A stretch of DNA of 64,000 nt from the NCBI GenBank assembly GCA_903907865.1, contig CAIVPR010000149.1, positions 23,690 to 87,689 on the forward strand. The letters run 5' to 3'. The DNA comes from an uncultured Acidobacteriia bacterium. Lineage in GTDB: Bacteria > Acidobacteriota > Terriglobia > Bryobacterales > Bryobacteraceae. This document shows, in pieces, positions 15,661 to 25,200 of this stretch (within the stretch, counting starts at the first letter, position 1; the number at the start of each line of letters is the position of its first letter). The position numbers and the translations under genes are program-made. The notes below the pieces were generated by a model. The model did not search any database, was not told the DNA's origin, and saw only the letters and a program-made list of their open reading frames with translations.

Positions 15661-15851
15661 ACGCAACGGTAGTGAACGACATTCTTGTCTTCATCGTGGT
15701 CGCCATCGCTGGCGGCGGATTGTGCGTCTGGGGATCGCCGCACGCCCTCGTCAAGCTGGCGCGACACCTGCGGGCACGGTCCGCGGCGCTCGCAGCCGGG
15801 CGCAGTGCCTACGAGACGGCGTGGTCGGAGTCGATGGAGACCGACCTGTGA
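15657..15851 (+). CDS. Small membrane protein, possible lysis component
   Basis: 64 aa, ATGA overlap with gemA. One transmembrane helix near residues 5-25 (VNDILVFIVVAIAGGGLCVWG) followed by a basic helical tail. It is the first of three small membrane genes located before the packaging genes and about 1.7 kb upstream of the endolysin, so a holin or antiholin role is possible. No family assignment. Confidence 0.55.
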   Translation: MNATVVNDILVFIVVAIAGGGLCVWGSPHALVKLARHLRARSAALAAGRSAYETAWSESMETDL

Positions 15852-16126
15852 CCATGCGATTCACCCAGGCCGACGTCAACACCATGGCCAGGCACGGTAT
15901 CCGGATCGAGGCCGGAGACTTCGAGCTGGGCGAGCCTGTGGCGTCCGACATGATCGCGCGGCTGGAAGAAGCCCGCAAAGAAAGGGCGATTTGGCTGCGC
16001 GCCACGGCTGTCGCCGACAGGTGGCGCAGACAGGCGCTGATCAGCTTCGGATTGCTGCAAGTCCTTCTAATCGTGGTGTTTATGATCGGTGTGCGCCTCT
16101 GGTGCATGGACGTCAGCCTATTCTGA
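15848..16126 (+). CDS. Small C-terminally anchored membrane protein
   Basis: 92 aa from a GTG overlapping the upstream TGA (ATG two codons on is an alternative). The N-terminal part is soluble and acidic/helical (MIARLEEARKERAIWLRATAV), and a single transmembrane segment closes the protein (LISFGLLQVLLIVVFMIGV). Topology and position suggest a lysis or membrane-associated role; nothing more specific is visible. Confidence 0.55.
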   Translation: MTMRFTQADVNTMARHGIRIEAGDFELGEPVASDMIARLEEARKERAIWLRATAVADRWRRQALISFGLLQVLLIVVFMIGVRLWCMDVSLF

Positions 16127-16169
16127 CGCTCTTCGACTTCCGAAACAAAATCGGGGTACCCTGTTCCCA

Positions 16170-16451
16170 GTGGAAGACGTCATCTTCAAGCTCGCTGGAC
16201 AGCTGGGTGCCCCGATTGTTTGTTTCTATCTGTTCTACCGGCTGATCGACAAATACGCCGGTCAGGCTGTGGAAGTACTGAAAGAGATCAACACCAGTTC
16301 GATCCGTCAGTCCGAGGCCATCAGCAGGATTGCCGAGAACATGACGGAGAGCCGGAACGAGATGAAGGACGTTGGCCTAGCGCTGAGGACGATCTCGGCG
16401 CAACTGAATGAAGTTCTGGGCAGGGTAAAGGACGTGGAGGGCAAGCTTTAA
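16170..16451 (+). CDS. Small membrane protein with coiled coil, holin-like candidate
   Basis: 93 aa from a GTG. An N-terminal transmembrane segment (KLAGQLGAPIVCFYLFYRLI) is followed by about 60 residues of heptad-like coiled coil (AVEVLKEINTSSIRQSEAIS to ISAQLNEVLGRVKDVEG). This layout is common in phage proteins annotated as holins or membrane-bound lysis regulators. The preceding 43-bp gap, the first after a run of overlapping genes, may hold a promoter, but none can be identified. Confidence 0.55.
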   Translation: MEDVIFKLAGQLGAPIVCFYLFYRLIDKYAGQAVEVLKEINTSSIRQSEAISRIAENMTESRNEMKDVGLALRTISAQLNEVLGRVKDVEGKL

Positions 16452-16784
16452 ATGACGGCAGCAGAGATGGCGGAAATCCGGCATGCCACCGAGCGCGGTC
16501 GCATCCTCGAAACACTGGCCGCCGACTACTCGTCGGAGATGACCAGCATGTCCAGCCTCATCGCCGCGCTGGACCTGATGGGCGTGTCCTGCAGCGTCGA
16601 GTCCATGGCGTTCCACCTCCAGTATCTGGTGGATAGCGAGTACATCAAGGTCTGGCGGAACCGCGACATACCCGGCCGCCGTCCGCCCGGTGCTGCCAGC
16701 GATGTGCGCTTTCTCCGCCTCCAGCCAAAGGGCCTTCAACTTCGAGACGGCCACATCAAGGCCGATCCCATGGTGAGGTTTTGA
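16452..16784 (+). CDS. Winged-helix phage protein of the Mu late-gene region
   Basis: 110 aa, start directly after the previous stop. Pattern: RGRILETLAADYSSEMTSMSSLIAALDLMG, then ESMAFHLQYLVDSEYIKVWR and VRFLRLQPKGLQL; this is a wHTH with a strong LYYLVDSEYI-type third helix and wing. Proteins of this type sit between the lysis genes and the gp27-like gene in many Mu-like phages. Target unknown. Confidence 0.6.
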   Translation: MTAAEMAEIRHATERGRILETLAADYSSEMTSMSSLIAALDLMGVSCSVESMAFHLQYLVDSEYIKVWRNRDIPGRRPPGAASDVRFLRLQPKGLQLRDGHIKADPMVRF

Positions 16785-16790
16785 CGGCCG

Positions 16791-17342
16791 ATGCCAAAAC
16801 CCCGCAGCGTCGATCAGCTTTCCTCCGAGGCCCGCAACCTTCTCTATGCGTGCTTCGCGGAGGGGTTGACCGCGGCGGAAACGACGGCGCGGCTGAAGGA
16901 TACCCTCGACGTCGAACTGGCCGAACGGACCGTCGGTCGCCGGAAGGCGGAGTGGACGGAAGCGCAGGCGCGGCGGCAGCGCGGGCGCGAGCAACTGGAG
17001 GATCTAGTCTCCGCGAGCCGCAAGGGCAACGCGACCGCGTCGGAGATGCTGACCGCGCTGGCGATGCAGCAGCTCATGAACGATCCGGACGGGGTGATGG
17101 AGCTCGATCCCATCGCGCTGCAGCAGACCAGCATCAAGGCCGAGCAAGTCAAGCTGCAGGCGCAGTCGCTGGCCCTGAAGGAACGCGAGATCGCGTTGAG
17201 CGAGAGCAAGTTCGCGCTGCTGAAGGCGGAAAGGGAACGCGCTTTGGCCGCGACTAGCGAACTGGAAAAGAAGGCCCAGTCGGGCCAGCAGTTGACCGCC
17301 GACGACATCCGGCGGATTCGGGAGGTCTATGGACTCGCTTAA
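16791..17342 (+). CDS. Mu gp27-like protein (DUF3486), small-terminase candidate
   Basis: 183 aa. The N-terminal 60 residues fit DUF3486: RSVDQLSSEARNLLYACFAEGLTAAETTARLKD, an HTH-bearing region. The remainder is an extended coiled coil (LKEREIALSESKFALLKAER) and a conserved C-terminus (LTADDIRRIREVYG). Located upstream of TerL, as Mu gp27 is; the role in DNA recognition for packaging is assumed from that. Confidence 0.75.
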   Translation: MPKPRSVDQLSSEARNLLYACFAEGLTAAETTARLKDTLDVELAERTVGRRKAEWTEAQARRQRGREQLEDLVSASRKGNATASEMLTALAMQQLMNDPDGVMELDPIALQQTSIKAEQVKLQAQSLALKEREIALSESKFALLKAERERALAATSELEKKAQSGQQLTADDIRRIREVYGLA

Positions 17343-17535
17343 GTTCGTCGCGGTGGAACACAACCGGCATAGGGTCCTGATCGCCGTCGACAACATTGAG
17401 ATGATCGACTTCTCTTCACAGCGGACCTGCACCGTCCGGTTGATTAGCGGTCGCGAGGTGATCATCACCGACCACGGGTCGGCGGATCGCCTCCGGGCGC
17501 TGGGTGGGCCTATCACAGAGGAGGGAAACCTCTAA
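17329..17535 (+). CDS. Small hypothetical phage protein
   Basis: 68 aa, overlapping the end of the gp27-like gene by 14 bases. Beta-rich (FVAVEHNRHRVLIAVDNIEMI, then TCTVRLISGREVIITDHG), resembling a small Sm- or LytTR-like barrel, but no family can be assigned. It abuts the endolysin gene with no gap. Confidence 0.55.
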   Translation: MDSLKFVAVEHNRHRVLIAVDNIEMIDFSSQRTCTVRLISGREVIITDHGSADRLRALGGPITEEGNL

Positions 17536-18057
17536 ATGGCTGATTTCCTCACGGCCATGCGATTCGTCCAAGGCAACGAGGGCTCGAAGCTCTTGGACGA
17601 TCCCAAGACTGGCGAGTACTCGCGCTTCGGAATCACGCTCGCCACGGCATCCGGCTACGGTCTCTGCGCGCCGGATGACCGCGACTTCATCCTGCATCTC
17701 ACGCAGGAGAAGGCGGACGCGATCTATCTCGAACACTTCTGGACGCCCTTGCGGCTATCGGATGTGAACTCGCAGTCGGTCGCCACCAAGCTGCTGGACA
17801 TGGGCGTCAACATGGGTTCCTACCGCGCGGTGCGGATCTGTCAGCAGGCGCTAAACGCAATCGTGGCTGGCGGGACGCTCAAAGAGGATGGCCAGATGGG
17901 CCCGGCGACGGTGAACACGATCAACTGCATCATCGGAGTCGAGGTGCTGTTGGAGCTGCGCGCCAAGTCGCTGGAGTTCTACCAGTCTCTCGTTAAGGCC
18001 TCGCCGGACAAGTACGCCAAGTACTGGGAGACGTGGAAGGCGAGGGCAACGAAGTGA
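17536..18057 (+). CDS. Endolysin, GH108-type N-acetylmuramidase
   Basis: 173 aa, full length for the family. The catalytic N-terminal domain carries the NEG motif with Glu15 (FVQGNEGSKLLDDPKTG) followed by SRFGITLATASGYG, as in GH108; residues 80-173 form the peptidoglycan-binding C-terminal domain (LLDMGVNMGSYRAVRICQQALN, KEDGQMGPATVNTIN). It would cleave the glycan backbone of peptidoglycan at lysis. No signal peptide is seen, so it needs a holin; small membrane proteins lie 1-2 kb upstream. Confidence 0.88.
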   Translation: MADFLTAMRFVQGNEGSKLLDDPKTGEYSRFGITLATASGYGLCAPDDRDFILHLTQEKADAIYLEHFWTPLRLSDVNSQSVATKLLDMGVNMGSYRAVRICQQALNAIVAGGTLKEDGQMGPATVNTINCIIGVEVLLELRAKSLEFYQSLVKASPDKYAKYWETWKARATK

Positions 18058-18521
18058 CAGGCCAAGAGAGAACTCGTGACGGGGTCGCGTGGACGGATCG
18101 CCTCCGGGCGCTGGATGGGCCTGCAAAGGAGCTCATCCAAGTGACCGAAACTCACGAGGGGACAAAGGTCCCGGTCGCAAACGGGGCCGCGCGAATCAAG
18201 TGCTCCTGCGGATGGCAAAGCACGGTCCGCGATGACGGTTACATGTTCGATCCCGGACACCCGTTGAATCTGGATATCGACAGGCAATTCCAGGAACACG
18301 CGTCGACGGCGCCCAGGAAACGCCCGAGTTCCTCCATGAGTTTCAGCCAGGCACTTGTTGCTCTGGAAGCCGGGAAGTCCGTGCAGCGGGCATCCTGGGA
18401 ACAATGGCAGAGACTTCGGATGCAGGGTCCGGATATTCAGGAGTTCTACGGCGGCAGCTGGTCTCTTTGGCAGCCTCACCAAGTCGCGATCCTCGCGAAT
18501 GACTGGAGGGTTGTCAGTTGA
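18054..18521 (+). CDS. Tad2-like (DUF2829) anti-defence-type domain fused to a Cys/His N-terminus
   Basis: 155 aa from a GTG overlapping the endolysin stop. The last 62 residues match the DUF2829/Tad2 pattern: MSFSQALVALEAGKSVQRASW at the start and HQVAILANDWRVVS at the end, with the invariant-looking SFSQAL, GK-V-R-W and ILA-DW-VV elements. Tad2 is a phage protein that sequesters the cyclic ADP-ribose signal of Thoeris immunity. Residues 1-93 are unrelated and hold KCSCGWQS with later histidines, a possible zinc site. The domain is somewhat short for Tad2 (62 versus about 80-90 residues), so signal binding must be tested. The gene sits between endolysin and terminase. Confidence 0.6.
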   Translation: MTGQERTRDGVAWTDRLRALDGPAKELIQVTETHEGTKVPVANGAARIKCSCGWQSTVRDDGYMFDPGHPLNLDIDRQFQEHASTAPRKRPSSSMSFSQALVALEAGKSVQRASWEQWQRLRMQGPDIQEFYGGSWSLWQPHQVAILANDWRVVS

Positions 18522-18718
18522 CCTGCGCGAAGTGCGGGCAGGACCATCGGACTGTAGGCATCGCCGTCGAGCGCGTCGAATACGACGTGTACCTGCGCGC
18601 GGCTGGCGACAAGCTGGCGAAGTCACAGCGGGTGCAGGCCGGACACGAGACGGCGCGATGCCTCGTCTGCTCGGCACCTCTCGAAGCGGAGGTTGCGGAG
18701 CTCATCCGCCGGGACTAG
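18518..18718 (+). CDS. Small zinc-ribbon phage protein
   Basis: 66 aa from a TTG overlapping the upstream stop by four bases. Two C-x-x-C pairs, one at the start (CAKCGQDH) and one near residue 48 (CLVCSAPL), form a probable zinc ribbon around a helical insert. Located just before TerL; it may be a DNA-binding helper, but no family is recognised. Confidence 0.6.
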   Translation: MTCAKCGQDHRTVGIAVERVEYDVYLRAAGDKLAKSQRVQAGHETARCLVCSAPLEAEVAELIRRD

Positions 18719-18720
18719 CC

Positions 18721-20070
18721 ATGGTCGTAATCAACCTGCAGGAATGGCAACGGAACTGGGTCGAGGATGATTCCCGATTCAAGATTCTTGCCGCGTCCAG
18801 GCAGGTCGGCAAGTCGTTCATCATGTCGCTCGACGACACGATGGAGTGTATCGAGAAGCCGTCAAATCTCGAGATTTTGCTTTCCGCGTCCGACAAGCAA
18901 TCCTTGGAACTGGCTGAAAAGGTGAAGGCCCACGCCTACGCCATGAACTGTGCAACCGAGGGCAGCACGGACTTCTTCCAGGACACCTCCATCACCCTGC
19001 ACAAGATCACTTTCCCAAATCGGTCGAGGGTGATCGCGGTGGCTGCCAACCCGGACACGGCACGCGGATTCAGCGGGAACATCTCGCTCGACGAGTACGC
19101 GATCCACAAGGACCCGATTCCGATCTGGAAGGCCGCGATGGGTATCGCCATGCGTGGCTTCAAGTTGCGCGTCGCCAGTACGTTCAAGGGGAAAAAGGGG
19201 AAATTTTTTGAAGTTGCGAAGGAAGTCGGACTCGCCGAAGGCGTTGCGCCCAGCCCGAATCCCATCAAGTCCGGCGTGTGGTCGGGCCATTGGTGCAACA
19301 TCCACATGGCCGACCAGCAGGGGTTGACGGACCCGCAGGGCAACCGCCTCGACATCGAAGGCCTCCGCGCGGCGGTTGGCGACGAGGACGTCTGGGCAGA
19401 GGAGTTTTGCAACATCCCGACCGACTCCGCGGCGGAGTTCATTTCCAAGGACTTGGTCATGTCCTGCGAGTCGCCCGCGGCATCCATCGAATGGGATGGC
19501 GAAACCCGGCCCGACCTCTACTTCGGCTTCGACGTCGCGCGCAAACGCGACTTGTCCGTGATCTGGATCGTCGAGCGGCTCGAAGACGGGACCTGCCTGA
19601 CGCGCGGCGTGATCCGCATGCTGCGGGTGCCGTTCGCCGAGCAAGAGCGGATCGCGCGCGAAGTCGCCAAGTCCTGCGCCCGCGGCTGCATCGACGCAAC
19701 CGGGATCGGCGCGCAACTCGCCGAGAATCTGCGGTTTGCCAGCGCCGGGCAGGTCGAGCCCGTCCAGTTCAACGCCTCGAACAAAGAGACGATGGCCGTC
19801 CAGATGAAGACAATGATGGAATCGCATAAATTGCTGATTCCAGAGGACGTCAGCATCCGGCGCTCGATCCAGGCGGTGAAGCAATACGTCGGCGCGACCG
19901 GCGGTGCCCGCTTCGACGCCGACCGGACCGCATCCGGACACGCCGACGAATTCTGGGCCTGCGCGATGGCCCTCTCGGCAGCCCAGACTTCCGCGAGCTA
20001 CGTGCCCGCGTCGGAAGGCGGTTTGAAGTCGGATTCCGCGCTCAAAGGCATGTCGGGGAGGAAGTTCTAA
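18721..20070 (+). CDS. Terminase large subunit (Mu gp28-like)
   Basis: 449 aa from the ATG preceding VVINLQEWQRNW. ATPase motifs are ASRQVGKS (Walker A, about residue 26) and ISLDEYA (Walker B); FKLRVASTFKG is the coupling motif. The nuclease half has FGFDVARKRDLS, GCIDATGIG and HADEFWACAMA, the acidic residues of the RNase-H-like fold. It drives headful packaging into the procapsid and cuts the DNA. A longer reading frame extends upstream over the preceding two genes but has no domain content. Confidence 0.93.
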   Translation: MVVINLQEWQRNWVEDDSRFKILAASRQVGKSFIMSLDDTMECIEKPSNLEILLSASDKQSLELAEKVKAHAYAMNCATEGSTDFFQDTSITLHKITFPNRSRVIAVAANPDTARGFSGNISLDEYAIHKDPIPIWKAAMGIAMRGFKLRVASTFKGKKGKFFEVAKEVGLAEGVAPSPNPIKSGVWSGHWCNIHMADQQGLTDPQGNRLDIEGLRAAVGDEDVWAEEFCNIPTDSAAEFISKDLVMSCESPAASIEWDGETRPDLYFGFDVARKRDLSVIWIVERLEDGTCLTRGVIRMLRVPFAEQERIAREVAKSCARGCIDATGIGAQLAENLRFASAGQVEPVQFNASNKETMAVQMKTMMESHKLLIPEDVSIRRSIQAVKQYVGATGGARFDADRTASGHADEFWACAMALSAAQTSASYVPASEGGLKSDSALKGMSGRKF

Positions 20071-22209
20071 ATGATCTCTCTCAACATCGGCCAGCTCGAT
20101 AGAGGCCTCTTCGATATATCCCCCGTCAACACAGCACCTGTCAACGTGCCGGAGACCCGCAAAGAGGCTACCACCGAATTCGGAGTCTCCGGCACACCGA
20201 TACTGGGTGGGTTCCTGCGGGAACTGGGTGAGTACAACCCCGAGCTCGTCGGCCACTCCGCAATCCTCCGCTACGAGGAAATGCGTCGAAGCGACGGGCA
20301 GGTCGCGGCCACGCTGTCCGCTATGAAACTCCCGATCCGGGGCGCGGAATGGTCGGTCACGGCACCGGATGACCCGACGCCAGCCGAACAGGAGGCCGCC
20401 GACTTCGTGCAGGACTGCCTCTTCAACGAGTGCGATTTCGACGGCATCGTCGAGAACGCGCTGCTGATGCTCGACTTCGGCTTCGCCGCGCACGAGGACG
20501 TTTTCTACATTTCGGGTGATCAAATCCGCCTCCGCAAGTGCGCGCCTCGCCTGCCGGTGACCTGCTACCGCTGGGTGACGAACAACGACGGACCACCCGA
20601 TCTCATCCAGATGGGCTACCAAGGATCGTCCTACAAGACGGTCCAGATCCCAGGCAACAAGCTCGCCCTGTTCACCCTCGGACAGGAGGGCGACAACTAC
20701 ACCGGTAGGAGCTTGTGCCGCCCCATGTACAAGCACTGGTACATGAAGACGGCGTTGGAGATCGTCGAAGCCATCGCCTCCGAACGGAACGGCATGGGCA
20801 TCCCGGTCATCACGATGGCCGCGAACGCCACGTCGAACGACAGGCGCGTCGCCGAGCAATGGCTCCAGTCGCTGTCCGTAAGCGAAAAAACCGGGCTGCT
20901 GAATCCCCCTGGTTGGACGTTCGAACTGGTCGGGGTGAAGGGGCAGGTGCACAGCGCGCTGCCGACCATCGAGTACCACGACAGCAAGATCACCAAGGCC
21001 GCGCTGGCCCAGTTTATGGACTTGGGCGGCGGGCACAGCGGCGGGAATCGGGCGCTCGGACAGACGATGTCCGACTTCTTTTACCTGTCATTGCAGGCGC
21101 TGGCGTCGTCGATTGCACGGGTCCTCACAGAGACCACCTGCAAACGCTTGTGCGACTTGAACTTCGCCGGATTGACCCGGTATCCGAAGATCAGCGTGCA
21201 AAAGATCCTGAGCACGAAGATCGAAACGGCGGTCGACGCGCTCACCAAGCTGGCGGCCGGCACGGTCAACGTGATCCAGCCGGATGACGATTTGGAAGCG
21301 TGGATCCGGCAGGATCTCGGCGCGCCTCCGGCAAGCAAGCCCCGTCCGCGTCCGGCATCGGGCGGCGAGGGCGGCGCGCCGAAGGCCGGTCCCGATCTTT
21401 CCGCGAGCGAAGCGGCTCCTCCGGCGTCCGCGCCGAAGCTGTCGCGCGAACCGCGTGGAGTTGAAAAATTCATGGCGCTCTCGGCCATCGTGGGCACCCT
21501 CGATCAGGGCCAGCAGGACATCGCGGCTGCACTTCGCGCCGCGCGGCCGCGGCTGCAAAAGGAGATCGTCCAGAAGCTCATGAGCCGTCCGGCAGCCGAA
21601 GCCCACCGGGTTTCGATTGGTCTGGATGAAGTTCTGGTGACTGCGGTTCGATCCATCATGGATGGGATCTCGGACTATGGGCACAAGTCGGTCACAGAGG
21701 AACGCGCACGGCAACTCCGCGCCGGTGGCCAGGTTCCCACCGCGGCCACGGTCCGCGCCTCGGCAGCCGGAAAAAAACAGGACCTCGGCGTCTACGCGGA
21801 CGGCATCGTTTCGGAGTTCAGCAACAATCTGCAGGCGCGCGCGGCGAATGTAGTGCTCGACCAGCGGCGGACGTCCAAGTCCACCGGGCAGCAGATCCTC
21901 GACGCCGAGGAGACACTCGACGAGCAAAGCGACGGCTGGATCGACGGCATGTCGTACAAGGGTGCCAACGAGGCCTTCGCCGATGGGCGTCAGGACGGGT
22001 ACGAGGCATATGCCGAGGAGATCGGCGAAGTACTCTACTCGGCATTGCTCGATCCGAACACATGCGACCAGTGTTCGAGCGCGGACGGGGAGTCCGGCGC
22101 TACTCCCGACGACATCACTGCCGTGCCCAACCCGGACTGCGACGGCGGCGATAAGTGCCGTTGCGTCCATGTCTTCGTCTTCGCGGACGAAGGGAAGGCG
22201 GTCAAGTAG
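20071..22209 (+). CDS. Portal protein fused to MuF-type head-morphogenesis domain
   Basis: 712 aa. Residues about 60-430 are portal (DUF935, Mu gp29): HSAILRYEEMRRSDGQVAAT, YRWVTNNDGPPDLI, TIEYHDSKITKAALAQFMDLGG, LSTKIETAVDALTKLAAG. After a Pro-rich linker (about 435-480), residues about 510-705 resemble a MuF/SPP1-gp7 domain, ending with the hallmark LLDPNTCDQCSSADG and DGGDKCRCVHVFV. In Mu these are two genes (gp29 and F); here they are one polypeptide with no stop between. The portal ring is the DNA gate; MuF-like domains sit beside it inside the head. Confidence 0.88.
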   Translation: MISLNIGQLDRGLFDISPVNTAPVNVPETRKEATTEFGVSGTPILGGFLRELGEYNPELVGHSAILRYEEMRRSDGQVAATLSAMKLPIRGAEWSVTAPDDPTPAEQEAADFVQDCLFNECDFDGIVENALLMLDFGFAAHEDVFYISGDQIRLRKCAPRLPVTCYRWVTNNDGPPDLIQMGYQGSSYKTVQIPGNKLALFTLGQEGDNYTGRSLCRPMYKHWYMKTALEIVEAIASERNGMGIPVITMAANATSNDRRVAEQWLQSLSVSEKTGLLNPPGWTFELVGVKGQVHSALPTIEYHDSKITKAALAQFMDLGGGHSGGNRALGQTMSDFFYLSLQALASSIARVLTETTCKRLCDLNFAGLTRYPKISVQKILSTKIETAVDALTKLAAGTVNVIQPDDDLEAWIRQDLGAPPASKPRPRPASGGEGGAPKAGPDLSASEAAPPASAPKLSREPRGVEKFMALSAIVGTLDQGQQDIAAALRAARPRLQKEIVQKLMSRPAAEAHRVSIGLDEVLVTAVRSIMDGISDYGHKSVTEERARQLRAGGQVPTAATVRASAAGKKQDLGVYADGIVSEFSNNLQARAANVVLDQRRTSKSTGQQILDAEETLDEQSDGWIDGMSYKGANEAFADGRQDGYEAYAEEIGEVLYSALLDPNTCDQCSSADGESGATPDDITAVPNPDCDGGDKCRCVHVFVFADEGKAVK

Positions 22210-25200
22210 ATGTTTCGTAAGTTGGCATTCGCGTCGGTCTTTGTAGTGGCGTCCGTGTGCGGGCAAACCTGCCCGTCCGGCCTAACTCCGGTAGTAGATA
22301 CGATATATGCGCCCGGAGTCGGCAATGTGTCAAACTTATTCAACGGGACAGTAACAGCTAACATCGTGCTGCCGGTCGGAGTATCCGGGGTAACATACGG
22401 AAAGATCCCTGTTAAGGTCAATGTAACTAGCGGCGCTCTCTCCGTTTGTATTGCTCCTAACTCCACGGCATCAATTTCCGGCACGACTTATGCTGTCCAC
22501 TACGAGCATCACGACGCGAACGGGACGGCGGCGTGGAACGAGACCTGGTACGTGACCGCGTCGAGCACGGCGCTGAAGATCAACCCGCTGCGGGTCATCG
22601 CCCCGCTTACACCCGGCATGCAGGTCCCGACAGGTCCGGTGGGGCCCACCGGTGCGCAGGGTCCGACAGGCCCGCAAGGCGTGACCGGATCGACCGGGCC
22701 TCAGGCCGTGCTGCCGACCACCACGCCTACCGCGTGGTTCGGCTTGGACAGCGAGAGCACCACGGCTGGCACGGGCGCGGCCTATCCCGACTACCTGACG
22801 CTCGGCGGCTACACGGAAGTGCTCGGCGGCGTGCCTGGCACGCGGGTCTGCGGGTTTGCCTCGTCGACGATCACATCGACCTTCGCGAGCGGCGCGTTGA
22901 ACAACACCGCACTGGTGTGGGGATCCACGAACGACGTCGCGATAGACGGGGAGACGCCGGCACAAGTAGTTGCCTGCCTGCAGACCATCGCGACGGCGAT
23001 TCACGCGGCGGGCGGGCGGATTGTGGTCGGGACCATGATCTCGCGCGGCGGCGTGCTCTGGTCCACAATCGCCGCGGTGAACGCAGCGATAAAGGCCGCG
23101 GCGTCCAGCTGGGACGGCATCGCCGATTTTGCGGCGTCACCATACCTCGGCTGCTCGGCTGGCGGCGTGAACGGTGGCGGCTATTGCACGGCGGACCAGA
23201 ATACGATCTGGTACGCGGGTGACAACACCCACCTGACGCAACGGGCCAAACAACTGCTGATCGCGCCTGTCGCGGCTCCGTTCTTTCCGGGCAACTGGTC
23301 CACCCGTGGACCGTACCAGGCCCCGAACCCACCTTGCCCCATTGCGACGCTGATCCCTTTCAACATCGCCACCAACCAGCAGGGATGCGATCTCAATTTC
23401 AGCTACGACCAAGCCAACGGACGGCTCTTCGTGGGTACGACGTCGAGCCCTGGCACGAACTTCTACGCCAACTGGTCTTGCTCGGTTGGCAATTGCTTTG
23501 GGTTCCATTCGACTTCGTCAACGAGCGGGAACTCCGGGATATTCATCGGGCACGCTAATACGCCTGTGTTCGGACTGTTGCATTTGAATGACTTCCGCGC
23601 CAGCATCACGAATTCGGTGGGCGCGGCGGTGCAGACCTTCGACGTGCTGAATGGTCATATTGCTATTCCGCGCGGTGGCAGCTATGTGTCGGGCCGTGTA
23701 GCTCCGCGCAGTTCCTCCGCGTTCGACCTAACCTGTGTGACGGGCAACTGTTTCGGGATTCTCGATTCAGTTGGTGCAGTCAACGTCGGTTTCAAAATCT
23801 ACGTGAATGGGTCGCTGATAGGCTATCCGGGCTACTGGGATGCTGGCTCTTCTGTCTGGCGTATTGCGGGCATCGGTGGGGCTGACGGAACTTACCATGA
23901 TTTCGCGAATGGCATTTTCGGATTGGCATCCGGGTGGCTGCTCAAGACGCCGTCTCTGCAAATAACGGGTCTGTCCTCGGTAATGACAAAGGTCGGGGCG
24001 ACGGGGCTGGTACAAGCCGCGACACCTGGAACCGACTATCTGGCTCCATTCGGGGCCCAGTCCGCCGGATCAGTTTACGCGGCGGCGGCAGGAACGGGGC
24101 TGCCCACTTGGCGCGCGATCCTGGCGACGGACCTGCCCGGCTCGATCACGAGCAACACGAGCGGCAACGCAGCAACGGCGACGGCATTAGCCTCGACGCC
24201 GACCGGGTGTCCGGCTGGGCAGGTCGCCCGCTTGATCGACGCCGCTGGCAATCTGACCTGCACGGCGGTCACATCGTCCTACATCCCCGCATCCCAGACG
24301 TTTACGACGCCCACGTTTGTGGGTGGCGCTGTCAATACCTGTACGTCGGGCAATTGTTTTATCGACCTGAACGCGCCGAGCGGATCTAACTCAGGACTCC
24401 GCATCATGGAGGGCGGCGTAATCAAGGCCTACGTCTACCATCCCGCGGGTACGAACACGCTCTTTTTCGGGGATGCAGCCGGGAGTTCGGCGTTGACGCT
24501 GGACTATGGGAACGGTTGGATCACGGCGGCTAGCGGGTACGCGTACAAGGGGACGGGGTCCCTATTGACTGGCCTCAATGCCACGAACATCAATACCGGG
24601 CACTTGGACTATACCCTCGCGGGTACGTTTGGTCTGACCGGCGTGATCTGTGGCACTGGCACCCGCAGCGCGAACTGTGTCGCAGGGACCGACTATGCTG
24701 CGCCGACCCAAGGGGTGCTCGGTGCGATTCCATCCGTCGACGGCGCTGGCGGCTGGTCGACAAGCTACGCCCGATCTGGATCCGGCAGCGTGGCAATGAC
24801 AAACTCGCCGACGTTTGTGACGCCCAATCTTGGCACGCCATCGGCAGTAATTTTGACAAATGCTACTCAGTTGCCGCTCGCGACTGGAGTCACTGGCACG
24901 CTGCCAAATGCCAATCTGGCCGGTTCTGGCACCACGACGATCAACGGCACAGCTTGCGCGGTGGGTGGTACCTGCACGGTATCGGCTGGAGGCTACAACC
25001 CGTTTTGTGTCGTGTTCCGCGGCCCGGTCAGCGTGACCTTCCTTGATTTTCCGAACTGTGCTGTGGAGTCCGGCACAACTGCGAACTACACCAGTTCCCG
25101 CACTTTGACCGCGCCGAACGGGGTGTCGATGGTCTGCGGTTGGGAGGATGCGCCGGGCGGAACAGTGAACGTTTTCACCAGCTATACAACGACGGCTGGG

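Noticed and set aside
18862..21036. A 724-codon antisense frame over terminase and portal
   Set aside because: The sense frames carry clear TerL and portal motifs; the antisense product shows no domain.
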